Below are positions 1 through 12,900 of a DNA stretch of 64,000 nucleotides, piece by piece (position 1 is the stretch's first letter; each line of letters begins with the position of its first letter). The notes under the pieces were generated by a model, which saw only the letters and a list, made by a program, of their open reading frames with translations, searched no databases and was not told where the DNA came from. The translations under genes and the position numbers were made by a program. This DNA comes from Ciona savignyi (Eukaryota; Chordata; Ascidiacea; Phlebobranchia; Cionidae). The stretch is taken from contig CH003098.1 of the NCBI GenBank assembly GCA_000149265.1, forward strand, positions 425,534 to 489,533, in the 5' to 3' direction.

Positions 1-432
1 CCACAGATTAGTGAAGCTTTTTTCAGGCTGGTCAGTTAGTATAGTGTGTTGGGGCAGTTGGGTAACTGCCACAGATAGCATGGCCAGCACTTATTGACAT
101 TGTGTTATATAATTTTGTACTTTTGCTGAAGGGTGCATGGTCATAGCCAATTAACCGTGTAGTTTAATTTCTAGTCTTGTTTATGACCCTTAAACCTAAA
201 TCAATGAAAAATTACTTAGACAAGGACTTAACATGAAAATGAAATCAGTTTATTCGAATAAGTTGTATAAAATTAACAACAAACTATACACACTGAGAGC
301 AATCCAACTGAAAGCGGGGTATTTGATGATCCATCTGTTGTGGTATACAACTTTTTATCTCTTTAGGGCTGGTTACTTAGAATAATTACTATGGATAATA
401 TTTCAAAGAAAGTAAGTAAACCTTAATTCCAG

Positions 433-3400
433 GAACAGTAGCAGTATGCCAAGGAGCTCAAACGGCTATTCGAAATGAGTCAGTCGATGTCAAACCGGAA
501 TTCTCGTGGTCCGAGTTTTTTTGGGAGTATCTTCTTCCAGAAATTATGCCCCTTGGTTTTGCAATTGTGGTTTGTGGGATTATGTCATTATGTAGATTTT
601 ATAGTTATCCTAATGTTGTTTAAAAATTTTATTCAATGTTGTTACAATGCGCATTATTACTCTATGATTACAAGTGTTTATAAGCATAGCTCTATACCTT
701 CAAATGTACATAGCTCTTATTTGGTCAAAGAGCACACCTGTCATACTAAAACGGTTTCAGGTGCAAACCAGTGGCCTTTGATTTGTGCAAGGCATTTATC
801 CCTATATACATAGTTTGGGTAAAAAAATGCATGAATTTATAACTGAAAATTGAGTTATCAACTCTGTTGTACAACACAAATTAGTAGCTCTTTAGGTCTA
901 CGACTACTGTGGGTACAAGATGTTCTGACAATGTAGATCTATATTCATGGTCGAACCAAAAATCGGGCTAGATTTTTAATTTTAAATAAAATCAACAACC
1001 CTTTTTTGCATTACTCCATGGCTTATTATGATAAATAAACATAATTAAAGCTGCAAAGAAACATTTTCTGCAAAACTTTAAATTACAGAGTGCATTGATT
1101 GGTGCGGTGGTCAACATGCGAATACCAAGTGCATTGGGTGACCTGATTAACATTTTAAACGAACAAGCAACCGCTGGCTTATCAACGGCAGCTGAGTATA
1201 TGACCGGGTTAAGAGGTCCAGTGATGCAGTTGGTATCTTTATATTTATGTCAGGTGATTTATCAACATATAAAAAATATGGTGGTTGTGATATTCTTTTT
1301 TTGTTTTTTTTAACCGAAAGTGTATTAGTTCGAAATCATCTGCTGCTTTAGTCAGATGTGTCTTTGAGAAAGGCACTTAGCGCACATTGCTTAAATTTAG
1401 TGGATTAATTGGTAGAACATAACATTTAAATTGTCTCAATTATGCATAGTACACTGCAATATGTAATAGCCCCATTAACATGGCAGTGGGTGTTAATCTG
1501 AGGTTTGTCATGTGATAACACTCATTTTTCCTTTGACAGTAATAAACATAAATATCCTTTCTTATGACCAATTTTTTTTGATAAATAGTGTAGTTTTTAT
1601 TTTGATACTTTATTCCATAATGAACATAACCTGATATCTGCTAGCTGTAATTCTTGGTGTAAGGTATAACCATCCTGTCAACAATGGTTCAGCAAAAAAA
1701 CATTCAATCCAACATAGTAGAAAAATAACATTCTTATTTAAAAAGTTCGCTGCAATTAACATACTGTGTAAAATGCTAAAAAGTATCATTACATCCATTA
1801 TTTTGTGTGTTTGCAGGGTTTAGCTACATTCGCATACATCTTTCTTCTAAGCCACCTTGGTGAGAAAGTTGCTTGCAAAATGAGGAAAAACCTGTTTGAA
1901 AGTTTGTTGCGACAAGACGTAGCATTCCATGACCAGCGCAAAACCGGAGAGCTTATTGATAGACTGACCTCAGATGTGCAGGTAAACTCCCTTGTCAACC
2001 TTTGTCTTTTTTTGCTGTTTTGTTATACAGTTTTGTTTAAAATATTCACTTTTAAATATCTAACTGATTTATATCTATTTGAAGTGAAAAGGTCATAAAT
2101 ACAATTTTATTGATTCAAATATAACAGAAATCTCAGAAATGTTGGTTATTTTATTTGCTGTGATCTAAAATTTTGTTGTATTACTTTTTTCAGGACTTTA
2201 AAAGCTCTTTCAAGTTATGTATATCGCAAGGCATACGCAGCACTACACAGACAATCGGATGCATATGCAGTTTGTACTCTACGTCAGCCAAACTAACACT
2301 GGCACTTGCAGCAACCATTCCAATAATTGTCTTGATCGGGTCATTTGTAGGTGTTGCTCTTAGGCAATTATCAAAGTAAGCTTTGTAGGTTGTAATCTTC
2401 AATGCCAACATTTAAACAAACTTTGCTCTGTGTGTGTGAGTGATGTTAATACATTTGGATGCCACTTGGAGTTTAAAGTTCCCAAAACCTAAAATATTGT
2501 TTTTAAATTTTGTTTATCATTAAAATATTTCTTTTCAGAGATTTTTTTTCACATTTTAATCTTATATAACCGACCCCCCTCAGAACTGGTTCGTGCTTAA
2601 ACATTTTGATTCAAAGTTTTATATTTGTTAATTTTTGAGTTAAAAGAACTTTGCTGCCCGAACCTGGCTTCACCACTTCTGAAATCCGTTATTTATTCGG
2701 AAACATGTAAATGCTTAATTTGATGTTTGATTTCTTTCCTAAAGGTTGGTAAAATCCACATTCTAATTTGAGTATGTTTCAGGTTGCCATCGGATTTAAC
2801 TAATAAGATTTATTTTACTTTTGTTTAAACAATCATCACTATAACCCATAGACAACTCAGGTTTATGGTATTTGAAGCTACAGTTGTGGTTGTAGTAACT
2901 GAGAGAGAATATTTTACTTTTTGTACTGTTCACCATAATTCTGTATGTTGTATTAAAATATGGCCATATGTAAGTAGAAAATGGCTGGTTTTGTACATGC
3001 CACCTTTTAGTGAGTGATTTAACAAGATACCACTCTCTGCAGATCTGCACAAGCACACGCAGCTGAAGCAACTGGCAAAGCAAATGAAGTGGTGGCTAAT
3101 TTCCGTACAGTCCGCGCTTTTGCAAACGAACCACTAGAGGGACAGAGCTATGAAGTGCTCATACAGAAATCATGCAAAATTAATCAGGTTCGGAATTTTG
3201 TGAAACTGTATATGTCCTAAAGATAATATATGCTGTGTATAGAATAGGATATCTTTGAGGAGATTGGAAAAAGTAGGGAATGTTATACTCACCATTTTGT
3301 TCAACTCCTTAAACAACTGCTTTTAGACAATCTTAACCATCCACTTAGTGCCTTGACCAAGAACACTATCCAATAACTACAGCTGGTTTATATCCCCCCA

Positions 3401-6400
3401 CCTTTTGACTTACGGCCCGATATGATAGCTATGAGCTAATCTTGCTTATGAATACATGTGTTTTTAAAATAGTTATGCATCCAGAAGTTTCTACTTGATG
3501 GCCTTACTTTTAAAGTAAATTGATAGACTGAGTGAACAGCTATGTCCCACAAGCAGCTTTCTCTATTTTTTTTACATTAAACTTTATTTCCAGTTTCTTG
3601 GCATTGGAATAGGGGCATTCCAGGGAATTACGAATATTGCATTGAATGGAATTGTATTAGGAGTTATATATGCTGGTGGATACCTTATGTCCACAAATGA
3701 AATAAACCCTGGTAGGTTTGCAAAGTAGAAAATCTTTGTAGTTTTCTAGATTTTAAATTGCTGTAAATTTTATTTGTGTGATAATGCATCGACTTCTTTT
3801 CCCATTTGTATAAAAACATGGATACAAATATTTGTCTAAAAGTTGAAATCCAACAGTCTATTTCTGAATTCAGGTCAACTGATGTCCTTTCTGGTGTCAG
3901 CCCAGATGATACAGCGCTCATTAGCTTCACTCTCAGTTCTATCTGGATCAGCTGTCCGGGGCATAACTGCCGGGTCACGGGTGTTTGAGTACATACATTT
4001 ACAACCGAGGTAAAATCCCAAAAAATGTTTTATTGGCAGTTGTTATCTGTTTATTAAAGTTGTATAGTTGCTTGCATACTGGTCTTAAGTCGGGTGTTCT
4101 CTAAATCGTAAAATTATTTACTTGGTGTAGTCATAAATTAAATTAAGTTGCTGTTACAATTACAATTCTGACCACTTACTCTACAGTTAGTTATCTGGGT
4201 GAAGTAGCGGCATTAGAATCAGATGAGTCATTCCAAATTTAGGCATTTACTGCTGAGTAGTGTATGTCAATGCTGGAAAGAAGGTTAGCAGTGGTAAACA
4301 TTCACTTATAAATTCGAATTCAAAAACAGACACTTCGGACTAAAATAGTTTGTAAAATGACCACAGGGGATTTTGACCAAAAAGGATCCCTTGTGCTATT
4401 TATAAAACAATTATTTTTGTGCAATTTCCACAAGAAATGACCTTTTTAGAGGTGGGATTTTCTTAATGATGCTGATAAATGGACATTGGTACGCAGACAC
4501 CAGTACTGTTGAAGACATTCACTTAGTTTATCAAGTGTCACAACCGATTTTGTCATCCCACCACTTAATAAGTAAGCATCCTACCCCCTCTTTTCAGTAT
4601 CCCCATTACCGGCGGTCGTAAAATTCCCTACCACTGTCTGCTCGGCCACCTGAGGTTTGAAGACGTCCACTTCACCTACCCGCAACGTCCTGACCACGAG
4701 GTGTTGAAAGGAGTCACCCTGGATATCAAGCCCTGCCAGACTGTTGCACTCTGCGGCCTGTCTGGCGCTGGTAGGTTGAACGTGAAACGGATTTTGTCCA
4801 TTTTAAGCTTCAATTATTTAATTAAAATTCTGAAACAAAACACAACCTGTAATACGATTTTTCAGCGTAAAATTTTTGTTTTAGTTTATTCATTTTCTGC
4901 TCTTGTATGAAATAACAGTAATTAAAACAAATCACAGCTAAGAAACAGAAAAAGACTGCAAAACGAACAGTCGTTAAAACACGTCATTAAAGAGGGTTAT
5001 AATAGTAACCATATTGTATGCAGTCAAACCTAGGGAAAAAAAACAATTTTGAAACAGAAATTCAGTAAAATAACACAATATAAAGCTGTGAACAACATTG
5101 TGCAATAAAACGGACCAGGTACCGAGGAAAGCTGACTTTAGAAGAATTCATTAATTTGAAATAGGAAATATTGAAAATGAACACTATAACTCAACGACCA
5201 AAGATTATAAATTAAACAATGATTAAATATACTAGCAATAGAAGTCCTACATTCTCAAATTAAAAAACACCCTTTAACAATAAAATAACATTGTTTTTGA
5301 GTAATTTATAACCCACATTGGGTAAAATTTTAAAATGGAATGATTATCCCTAAAAAGATCATTTGTTTATTTTGGTTTATTCATTTTTGCCCAATATTAA
5401 ATAATGGCAAATGAATCAAATTATTGTACAAGAACCAAAACAGTCAGCAAGACAAACAGTCGTTAAAACACATCATTTATAAAAATATGGAGTGTGCAAT
5501 AAACGCAACCAGTACTGTGACATAGAACTAAAACATTTTCGGAGGAAAAACTATAGAAAACCTGTCGTTAAAAGAAACTCTTTATAAAACCTGCCACTAA
5601 AAATTAGTGAAATATAGATTTCCTTTTCAAGGTAAATCAACGATAGCCAGTCTGGCTGAACGATTCTACGATCCAACATCTGGGAATATAACCTTGGATG
5701 GAGTGGATATCACTCAACTCGATCCTTCATGGTTACGAGGAAGGACGATTGGATATATTAACCAGGTGAAACAATTCTAGACCATTGCCATGGCTGAAGA
5801 ATTTTGTTTCAATTTAAATATGTTTGTGTTGCCATAATTATATTTTTTACTGCTTATTTAACATTTGTAAATCTTTATGTTTATCCCTGTTAATAGAAAA
5901 GGCAGAACATGAAAACACACAAGCAAACTTTGGATAACCCCATTGCAGTGTGTTGTGTAATATTGAGATGTTTCTTCAATTTAGAAGAACCTATCAATCC
6001 ACTGGGTTCATGCAATTTTCACTAAGTGCCTTGCCAAAAGACACAACCGACTGACTAGCCAGTGACCAGTTTCGAATCTGCAACCCTTCGGCTGAAAGGT
6101 GACGCACTAGTAACAGGGTTAACCCTGGGTACTGCATGAGCTAGCTTAGTCAGTGAAGGTAGCTTATATGATGGTAGGTGGTTCATATACTTATACATGA
6201 CAAAAAAGGATAAAAAAATGATCTTTAAAAAAAATTGTTTAAAATTAATAAAATGTATTGAAAATATAGAAATTTTCTTGATTGATTACGGCCTGAATTG
6301 CGTAAGTGTACTTTGTGTCCACGATCCCTCGATATTTAACTCACCAATTGTTACTGGGCAAAGCATACAGTAGAGAATACATCAAATAGATTAAAATGGC

Positions 6401-9083
6401 CACATCAGAACCTAAGTAATCACAAAGAGTAAACACACCGAAATTTCTCCCAAAAGGTTGACAAATTTATGGATAAGGTAAGGGTATTGAGTCATAAGGA
6501 CAACGTGTATGTGCAAGTATATCCACATTTTATGCATTGTGAATTTATAATGCATCATAATATGAAAACTAATAAGTATGGACCTTAAAATTAAATGTAT
6601 GTACCAGTATAGGCCAAAAGAATAATAAGATCAAAAATACATACTTTACTTAAAATAAAATCGTCATAGAACATTTTATTGCCAAAGGATTAATTTAAAG
6701 AAAAATAATCTCTCCAAATCTCAAAATAGTCATTCCACTTAGGAGCCTGTGCTCTTTTCCGGGAGCGTAGAGGACAACATCCGATACGGTCGTCCGGATG
6801 CTACAAAAGATGAAGTTGTTTCGGCAGCGAAACTCGCCAATGCTGATACTTTCATCACGAACTTCCCCAGCGGCTACGATACAGTGGTCGGTGAACGTGG
6901 TCTAGCACTGTCTGGTGGACAGAAGCAGAGGATAGCAATCGCAAGAGCACTGCTTAAAAACCCAAGTGAGGAAAAATTGCTAAGGATGGAATAAGAAATG
7001 TAAATTGTGATGACACAACATTGAGATGTGGCTTGCACAATGACAAAACATATGCAACTGGCTGGTTTCGATCCAACAACCCATCGGTTGAAAGCCAAAT
7101 CAGTAAACTACGTATCAATGTGTACTAACACTAAATATTTGTTTTTGTATCATCCAATCAATATATTTACATAGTATTGCATATACCTTAGAGCAATATA
7201 ATGTCCATACAACAAATATATATATATAAATGAAATAATCTAATAAAAATATATTAGAAACTGTAACATGTGTGGCTAATAAAATACCGTCATTCCTTTT
7301 AACTCTTTGCGTCCCAACTCGATATATCGCGAGTTGGTGGGAAAACATGGTATCCCACGTTCCACATAAACAGGTGCAAATCTAAAAAACGATTTTTCCG
7401 CAATGCGTAATGGTAGAGACCTCAGCTATGGCTTATTCGATCAAGGAAACCCTCTTACTTATTTTCTTTAATTTTCGTGAAGAAATATTAAAAATGCGAG
7501 GAGTGATAGCCTTTCTTTTTCAAGGCTTCGCCTCTTATTTCTATCGATTTTACACGAATTTACATGTAAGTAACTCAGCCAATAGGAGTCGTGTTAACTT
7601 GTGGAGAAGCTCTTTTTGTCAAGCAAGTCTTTCTTTACATTCTCTGTGAATTTCGTGCCGTTGAGATAAAAAAGGAGAGCGTTGGTGTCGTTTTGGCAGT
7701 AGGCGGTTTGCCTCGTGTTCACCAAAGCATGAATCCAGCTGGGCCTGCTGAGCGCACGATAAAGAAAAAGGCGGCGAGACTAGCTAGTTCGGTGTGCCCT
7801 GCTTTGAAGAATATCATATAATTCGAGAATATTGGATATAGTATTTGTGTTTGTTTGATTTTGTATGCCCTTTTTACACTTCCTTCACTGTTCTTTTTTA
7901 TAGTTTTTACTATTTTAGTTCTACAAAACTAAAAACTTCAATGCGTTTTGGTTCAATTTTTCATAACATAGTTAGAATAAAGGAATATTATAAATAGGAA
8001 TAGTAAAAAAATTACTAAAGATAAAAATACAGTTTAAATTTTCCTGAGTACAAAAATTATTAGACAATCTACATTCCAATTTTCATATCATTTGGGCATA
8101 CCAATAATTGTGAGTATTTCGTTTGTCAGTGCACCTCAAATTTGTCAAAGTTCAGCAGAATTTTCTTTACATATAAAGTGGTGTTCACTAAACCCGGTAG
8201 GCTACAAAGAACAAATTCATCAAATCAGTTTCCCACAACAGGCATTCTCATACTCGATGAGGCAACCAGTGCTTTGGATGCTGAATCTGAGCGCTTGGTG
8301 CAGGAGGCATTGGAGAGGGTCATGGTAGACCGTACAGTGCTGATCATAGCTCACCGATTGAGTACGATCAAAAATGCTGACGTCATTGCAGTTATGAAAC
8401 ATGGAAAGGTCGTAGAGGTAAATAATTAAACCATCCAACATGGCCTTTTAACTATCCGTATGGAGAAATTCATTGCGTAATGTGTAATCTATTGATTGCT
8501 TTGCCTGAAAAATTTTTTTTTTTTTCAGTAAGCTGGAAGTCGGCTGATAATTTTATATTAAAAAATGTATATTTCATTATGTTTTGCATCTTAAATAATA
8601 AAAAGATAATTTTGATGTTACCAAAAGGTTTAAAAAACCATAAAAAGCAGCAGTTTAGAAAAGATCTAATAAAGGTTGTCTATAAAACATGAATAAAGCC
8701 CATGATCATTTGCGATAAGCTGTGAATGGCGAATTGGAACTCTGCTCCTAAGCTTGACTTTGTAATCTGTTCTTCACAAATAAAATAGTTTTTATCTGTT
8801 TTAGAACGCTGTGTCATCTAATAAATACTTAGTTAAGGAACTTATTTAATGGGCCACTTTTGCTTGATAAAAAGTTAGACATAGTTAAAATATGAATACA
8901 CATGAAAAATATATACTTGTGCTTAAGTTAGCTGCCGTAAAATGGACGTGTTTGCCCATAACTTTTAAGTTGTTCATCACTTTTCAATTTTTTTCGTGTT
9001 TATAGGTTGGAAATCATAAGGAGTTAAAAAAGAAAGGGGGAATTTACTCTGAACTTATTAAACTCCAAGAATCGAATGGGTGA
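433..9083 (+). CDS. ABCB8: ABCB8-like mitochondrial half-ABC transporter (5' partial)
   Basis: Twelve exons join in phase: 433-569, 1089-1253, 1817-1981, 2194-2375, 3043-3187, 3594-3711, 3874-4009, 4598-4770, 5632-5765, 6743-6965, 8242-8417, 9006-9083 (TGA). They give 609 residues; upstream exons lie outside the window. The order is membrane domain ([33 protein letters not shown]), then one nucleotide-binding domain: Walker A GLSGAGKST split by the phase-1 intron at 4770/5632, a Q-loop near GYINQEPVLFSG, signature LSGGQKQR, Walker [15 protein letters not shown], and H-loop IIAHRLST. The stretch DFKSSFKL plus the PITGG linker fits ABCB8 better than ABCB10 or TAP. Family members sit in the mitochondrial inner membrane as dimers and are linked to iron/organelle homeostasis and the mitochondrial K-ATP channel (family knowledge). 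The targeting peptide is not visible because the 5' end is missing. Introns carry a SINE, diverged repeats and a truncated piggyBac-like element between the signature and Walker B exons. Confidence 0.93.
1325..1570 (+). mobile_element. Degraded SINE (3' body) in ABCB8 intron
   Basis: This stretch keeps the order of landmarks of the intact SINE at 21238: a 'gaaaggcacttag' segment, 'gtggattaattggta', a 'catagtacactgcaat' segment, and a 3' 'taataaacataaatatcc' tail. The tRNA-like head is not recognisable. It is clearly older than the copies at 21 and 22 kb. Confidence 0.55.
4867..5560 (+). repeat. Diverged direct repeat in ABCB8 intron (CAGTCGTTAAAACAC family)
   Basis: Two segments about 480 bp apart (near 4880-5120 and 5360-5530) share a series of landmarks: 'tttattcattttt', 'gcaaaacgaacagtcgttaa' versus 'gcaagacaaacagtcgttaa', and 'gtgcaataaa' followed by 'ccagtac/ccaggtac'. 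A third related segment is at about 27640-27800 ('cagtcgttgaaacacgtcag') and a trace near 10850. No coding potential is seen. It may be a worn MITE or SINE; the class is not identified. Confidence 0.5.
5985..6130 (-). mobile_element. SINE fragment, reverse orientation
   Basis: Read on the minus strand this gives the head of the local SINE family: 'cagccgaagggttgcagatt' then 'cgaaactggtcactggctag', 'cggttgtgt', and 'aaggcacttag'. It lies in the intron between the Q-loop exons (5765/6743) of the ABCB8-like gene. The 3' tail is not clear. Confidence 0.6.
7299..8192 (-). mobile_element. piggyBac-like non-autonomous element, copy 1, truncated
   Basis: Starts with TTAA followed by 'ctctttgcgtccc' and a near-palindrome around 'ccaactcg...cgagttgg'. 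It then runs parallel to the reverse complement of the element at 29819-30906, including the 'gctatggctta' and 'gcatgaatccagctgg' landmarks, until 'gtgttcacta' near 8190. There similarity stops about 230 bp short of the other end seen in copy 2. The far terminus is therefore missing. The break lies only about 50 bp upstream of the Walker B exon of the ABCB8-like gene. Short ORFs inside (7410-7649, 7591-7821) are shared in part with copy 2 but resemble no protein I know. Confidence 0.75.
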
Positions 9084-9918
9084 TGTAATTTGATCTGTTC
9101 AACAGAATAATTAATCCCAACAAATCCATAACAAACTTCGGTTGCTTGTGCTGTATTTAAGAGCGAAGATCAGTTAGTTAAAATATGTATTTGTCCTATT
9201 GTTCTGTTGTCTTTACTCTTCCATGCAAAGTGAAATTAAAATGTTTACAATATATCTCTTCCTGAAAATAAAAAAGCAAAAAAGATGCAAATCAACGCCC
9301 AACTATTATAACGACGATATTAGCTATGTGTTGGTTTATTTTGCCTTACGTTATGGGACTGGCAAATACAAAATCATAATATCATATATACTTGTCACTT
9401 ATGGTCATTATAGTAATTAATTTTAGTACAATTTTGACACAGTACTGGTATATAAGTTTTGATGCGTAAGTTGTGATTTCATGCATCGTCAATATTTGTA
9501 TTTATAGACGAAATAAATTAAATGCATGACAGGCCATGTGATATCACATAGCAAATGTTTGTTCGAGCAAATAAAAGCACTTGGGAATTGTGGAATTTCG
9601 CTTAGTGAGTAAATATGTCCCGCTGTTTAACGTTCTCGATACCAAATGTTGGTTAGCGGCTGCTAAGTAAATATTTTTTAGTAAATAATTAGCAAAACTG
9701 TCCAGTGAATTAGTTGGTTATTCACAGACTGGTAGTTAAATTTGTATTGAAGAGCTTTTCATAATTATTGTAAAAAAAAACAACAGTAGATGAGCAGTTG
9801 TTTAGAATGGTTATCAGGTAGATTAGTTTATTTTTGTTCTTTGCTAAGCAAAAAAATATATTTTTTAACTTGGGTAAAGTTACACAATTTAGGTTGCATT
9901 CTTATACACTAGGGTGCC
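9084..9918. other. Intergenic: ABCB8 3' UTR and aminopeptidase 5' flank
   Basis: About 835 bp between the ABCB8 stop and the aminopeptidase start, with no further coding signal. AATAAA hexamers at 9267 and 9512 are candidates for ABCB8 polyadenylation. The short distance suggests the aminopeptidase promoter or trans-splice acceptor lies in the last few hundred bases, but no core promoter motif is convincing. Confidence 0.5.
9512..9517 (+). terminator. Candidate polyadenylation signal of ABCB8-like gene
   Basis: AATAAA hexamer 429 bp after the stop codon. A second AATAAA at 9267 is equally possible; nothing in the sequence decides between them. Confidence 0.3.
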
Positions 9919-12900
9919 ATGTCTGATTCAAAGGATAAAGTTTTGACCAAAAAGTGTGCTGTTATTCTTCTCATTCTAACAATATTAATTATAGGTGAGT
10001 TTCTTTGTAAATACATTTTCGATAAGCATGTTGTTTTGTCATAATTGTAACTTGTTTTAAACATATGAATCAGATTGTGCACACCTTGTACTTTTTCGTG
10101 CGTATAATCTCGTTCATCTTTTTTTCTTTGTTTTTAGTTGCAGTCGGTTTGTTGGCTGGGCTACTGGGAAAAGACTGCACACCTAGTGTAGTAATCGAAG
10201 TAACCACAGTATCCACTGCCATAACTACATCTACTGTTTCCACAACCACAATATCACCTGGTCCATGGTCTGATGTACGCCTCCCTACATATCTGGTACC
10301 TTACCATTATGTGGTAGACCTGCAACCGAACCTCGAACCGGATTCAACCGGAAAATACTGGTTCAATGGTACCAGTGAGGTCCAGTTTCAGGTTGCTAAT
10401 TCGACCAGGTTTATTTACATACACAGTAATAAACTGGAATATGATGATGTCTATCTAGCCGACGAAAGTGTAAGTATTTATTAACATATCATTTAGAGTA
10501 GAATCTATACGGACAAAATTTACATTCTTTCAGGGTGCTGCAATTTCTATTGCACAATGGTGGTTATATGACATGAATCAATTTCTGATTGTGGAATTAG
10601 ATGCAGAGTTGGTTCAGGGTCAAAATTACTCGCTGCACACACAATTTAAAGGAGAGTTGGCCGACGATTTGACCGGATTATACAGAAGCACGTACACCGA
10701 TATCAACGGCAAAGATGTGTAAGTAACCATTAGCACAAAGTCTAATTTCACTTTAAACAGTTTCAATATGCTGTTTTAGTTCATATGTTTCCTTAATTAC
10801 AGGAAAATACACCATTATTAATATCATTAAAAAAATAGAAAAAGATGGGAAACAACAGTCATTAAAACTTTGAATATGGTAATCTGGTAATGGCGAAAAC
10901 AAGAAGTTAATACCGGTGTATGTATAAATATTTACTCCAATATTCACTTTAAAAGTAGACTGTACAAGATAAAAATGTTTACCGTACTTTAACAAATATG
11001 TTGTGGTTGGCAGTAATGCTAAGACATATACTTGGTTTAAACCAGGGGTGGGCAACTTCTCTAGTCGGCGGGCCAGATGTAGAAATATGAAATCCTTGGC
11101 GGGCCGGATTATAAGATGAATAATATTCAATAACTTGACCACATGTTTATTTACTACATTATTGCCATAGTTTCCATGTTTCGTCAAATAATGACGCCTA
11201 ATGTTGTACTCTTTTACTAACTAAACACTCTGAAAATACAGTAAACATACTGCTTTGTTGCCAACCTTTGTGAAAAAATACTTTTGGTATCCAATCGTTG
11301 TTAAATGCTTAATTGTCACTTTTTTTCTAATTTACGTTTTATAGGATATCCAATGGTTAATAATCCTTAATAATTCATAAAATCCATTTGTATTTAGAAT
11401 TTACATATAAGGTATAAGAAAAAATAGCCCTAACAATCACGTTGTTACACATACTGCAGTACCCAGTATTGGGTAGGCTACTGCAGTACCCAGTATCGGG
11501 TGATGTTTACAACGCTCTCTGTTTTGACCTTATATTGTTTCTTTAAAAAGTATGCTAACACAATTGTTGGTTCACTAAGCAATTGTTTATTTCACCAGCT
11601 CGGTAAGAGTAGAGTGATAGGCAACTTTTAGGAATGATGCGTCGGACCACATTAGTGTGTGGTTGGATACAGACAGCGGGCCGGACCTGGGCCACATTAC
11701 AGGTTATTGTTAGATACAGTCTGGGGGCCGGTCAAAATCCCTTCACGGGCCGGACCCGGCCCGCGGGCCGTATGTTGCCCACCCCTGGTTTAAACCCTTC
11801 TTTGACCACTCTGCATGGTCATGTTTTAGCGTACAGCACTAAACTGTTATACCCTTGATCCAGTAACTGTATTAGCATCTTAAGAATAACTAATGTAATG
11901 GTGTGGTACTAGCATTAGAATAACTAATGGGATCGTGTGGTGTTATCTTATTACTGTATTAGCATGCAGAGATTAAATATAGTTCTGTGACTCCTGGGAA
12001 TTGGTTGAATGCTGCAACAACCATTTAAACATGAGCCGTATGTCCTATTTAGTATTTGGGGCCTTTTACTAATGCAACAAAGGCTTTACCTGCACAACCA
12101 CATTAAATAAAAAAAATGCACCAACCCAGATAAGTAGGTTGAATGGAAGGATGTTTTATTTTTCATTACACAGTGATCTGCATTAAAAGATTTATTCACT
12201 GTTTAATAAATTGTTCTCATGGTCTAGTTTTAAAGAACGTAAGTTGTACATTATAGACATGTGACTAACCTTTTAGTTCAGGTTATCATCTACTGGGTTT
12301 GGCAATTGCGTTGCCTAAGGTTACAACCAATAAGGTTTTGATTAATTTCGATCCTACATCCTTTCAGCCTTAAGACAATAAACTGTCTTTCTAAAAATTC
12401 AGTAGAATATTCGTGTTTATCGACTAAGGAAGATGTGACCTGATTTTAAATGGTTAATTTGCAACTGCTAGGTTGAGGTAAAGTTAATTTCCTTGCTCAA
12501 ATAAACAACCGCAATTTTGGATTGCTAATACACAACCGCTATGGCTGGTCAGCCTAAACCTTCCACTAAGTGGCTATTATAACGACCTAAACCAAGTTTA
12601 TTTCAGAATTATTGCAATCAGTCAGATGCAACCAACTGATGCAAGAAAATCCTTTCCCTGCTTTGACGAACCTGCCTTCAAAGCGACCTTCAAAATATTT
12701 CTTTGGCACAAGGATCCTAACTACGCTCTCTCCAACATGCCATTCGTCATCACAGAGGTAAACTGGGACACAACACCCGTTCCAAACACTCAAGTTAATA
12801 CGCTTAAGATCCACAAAAGTTTGTATGAAAGGTCATGCAACCTTTTTTCTTTTATTGGCCTGATTACCTACCACCTGTACTGTTGCAGAAATGTGCACAA

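Noticed and set aside
7591-7821. Protein-coding gene inside the ABCB8 intron
   Set aside because: It belongs to the piggyBac-like element; the second copy at 30305-30523 has the related frame but a different N-terminal part, and no domain is recognised.
10753-11187. Minus-strand 144-residue ORF
   Set aside because: It spans an intron boundary and the hAT-like terminus; no known domain or splice context, so it is taken as chance.
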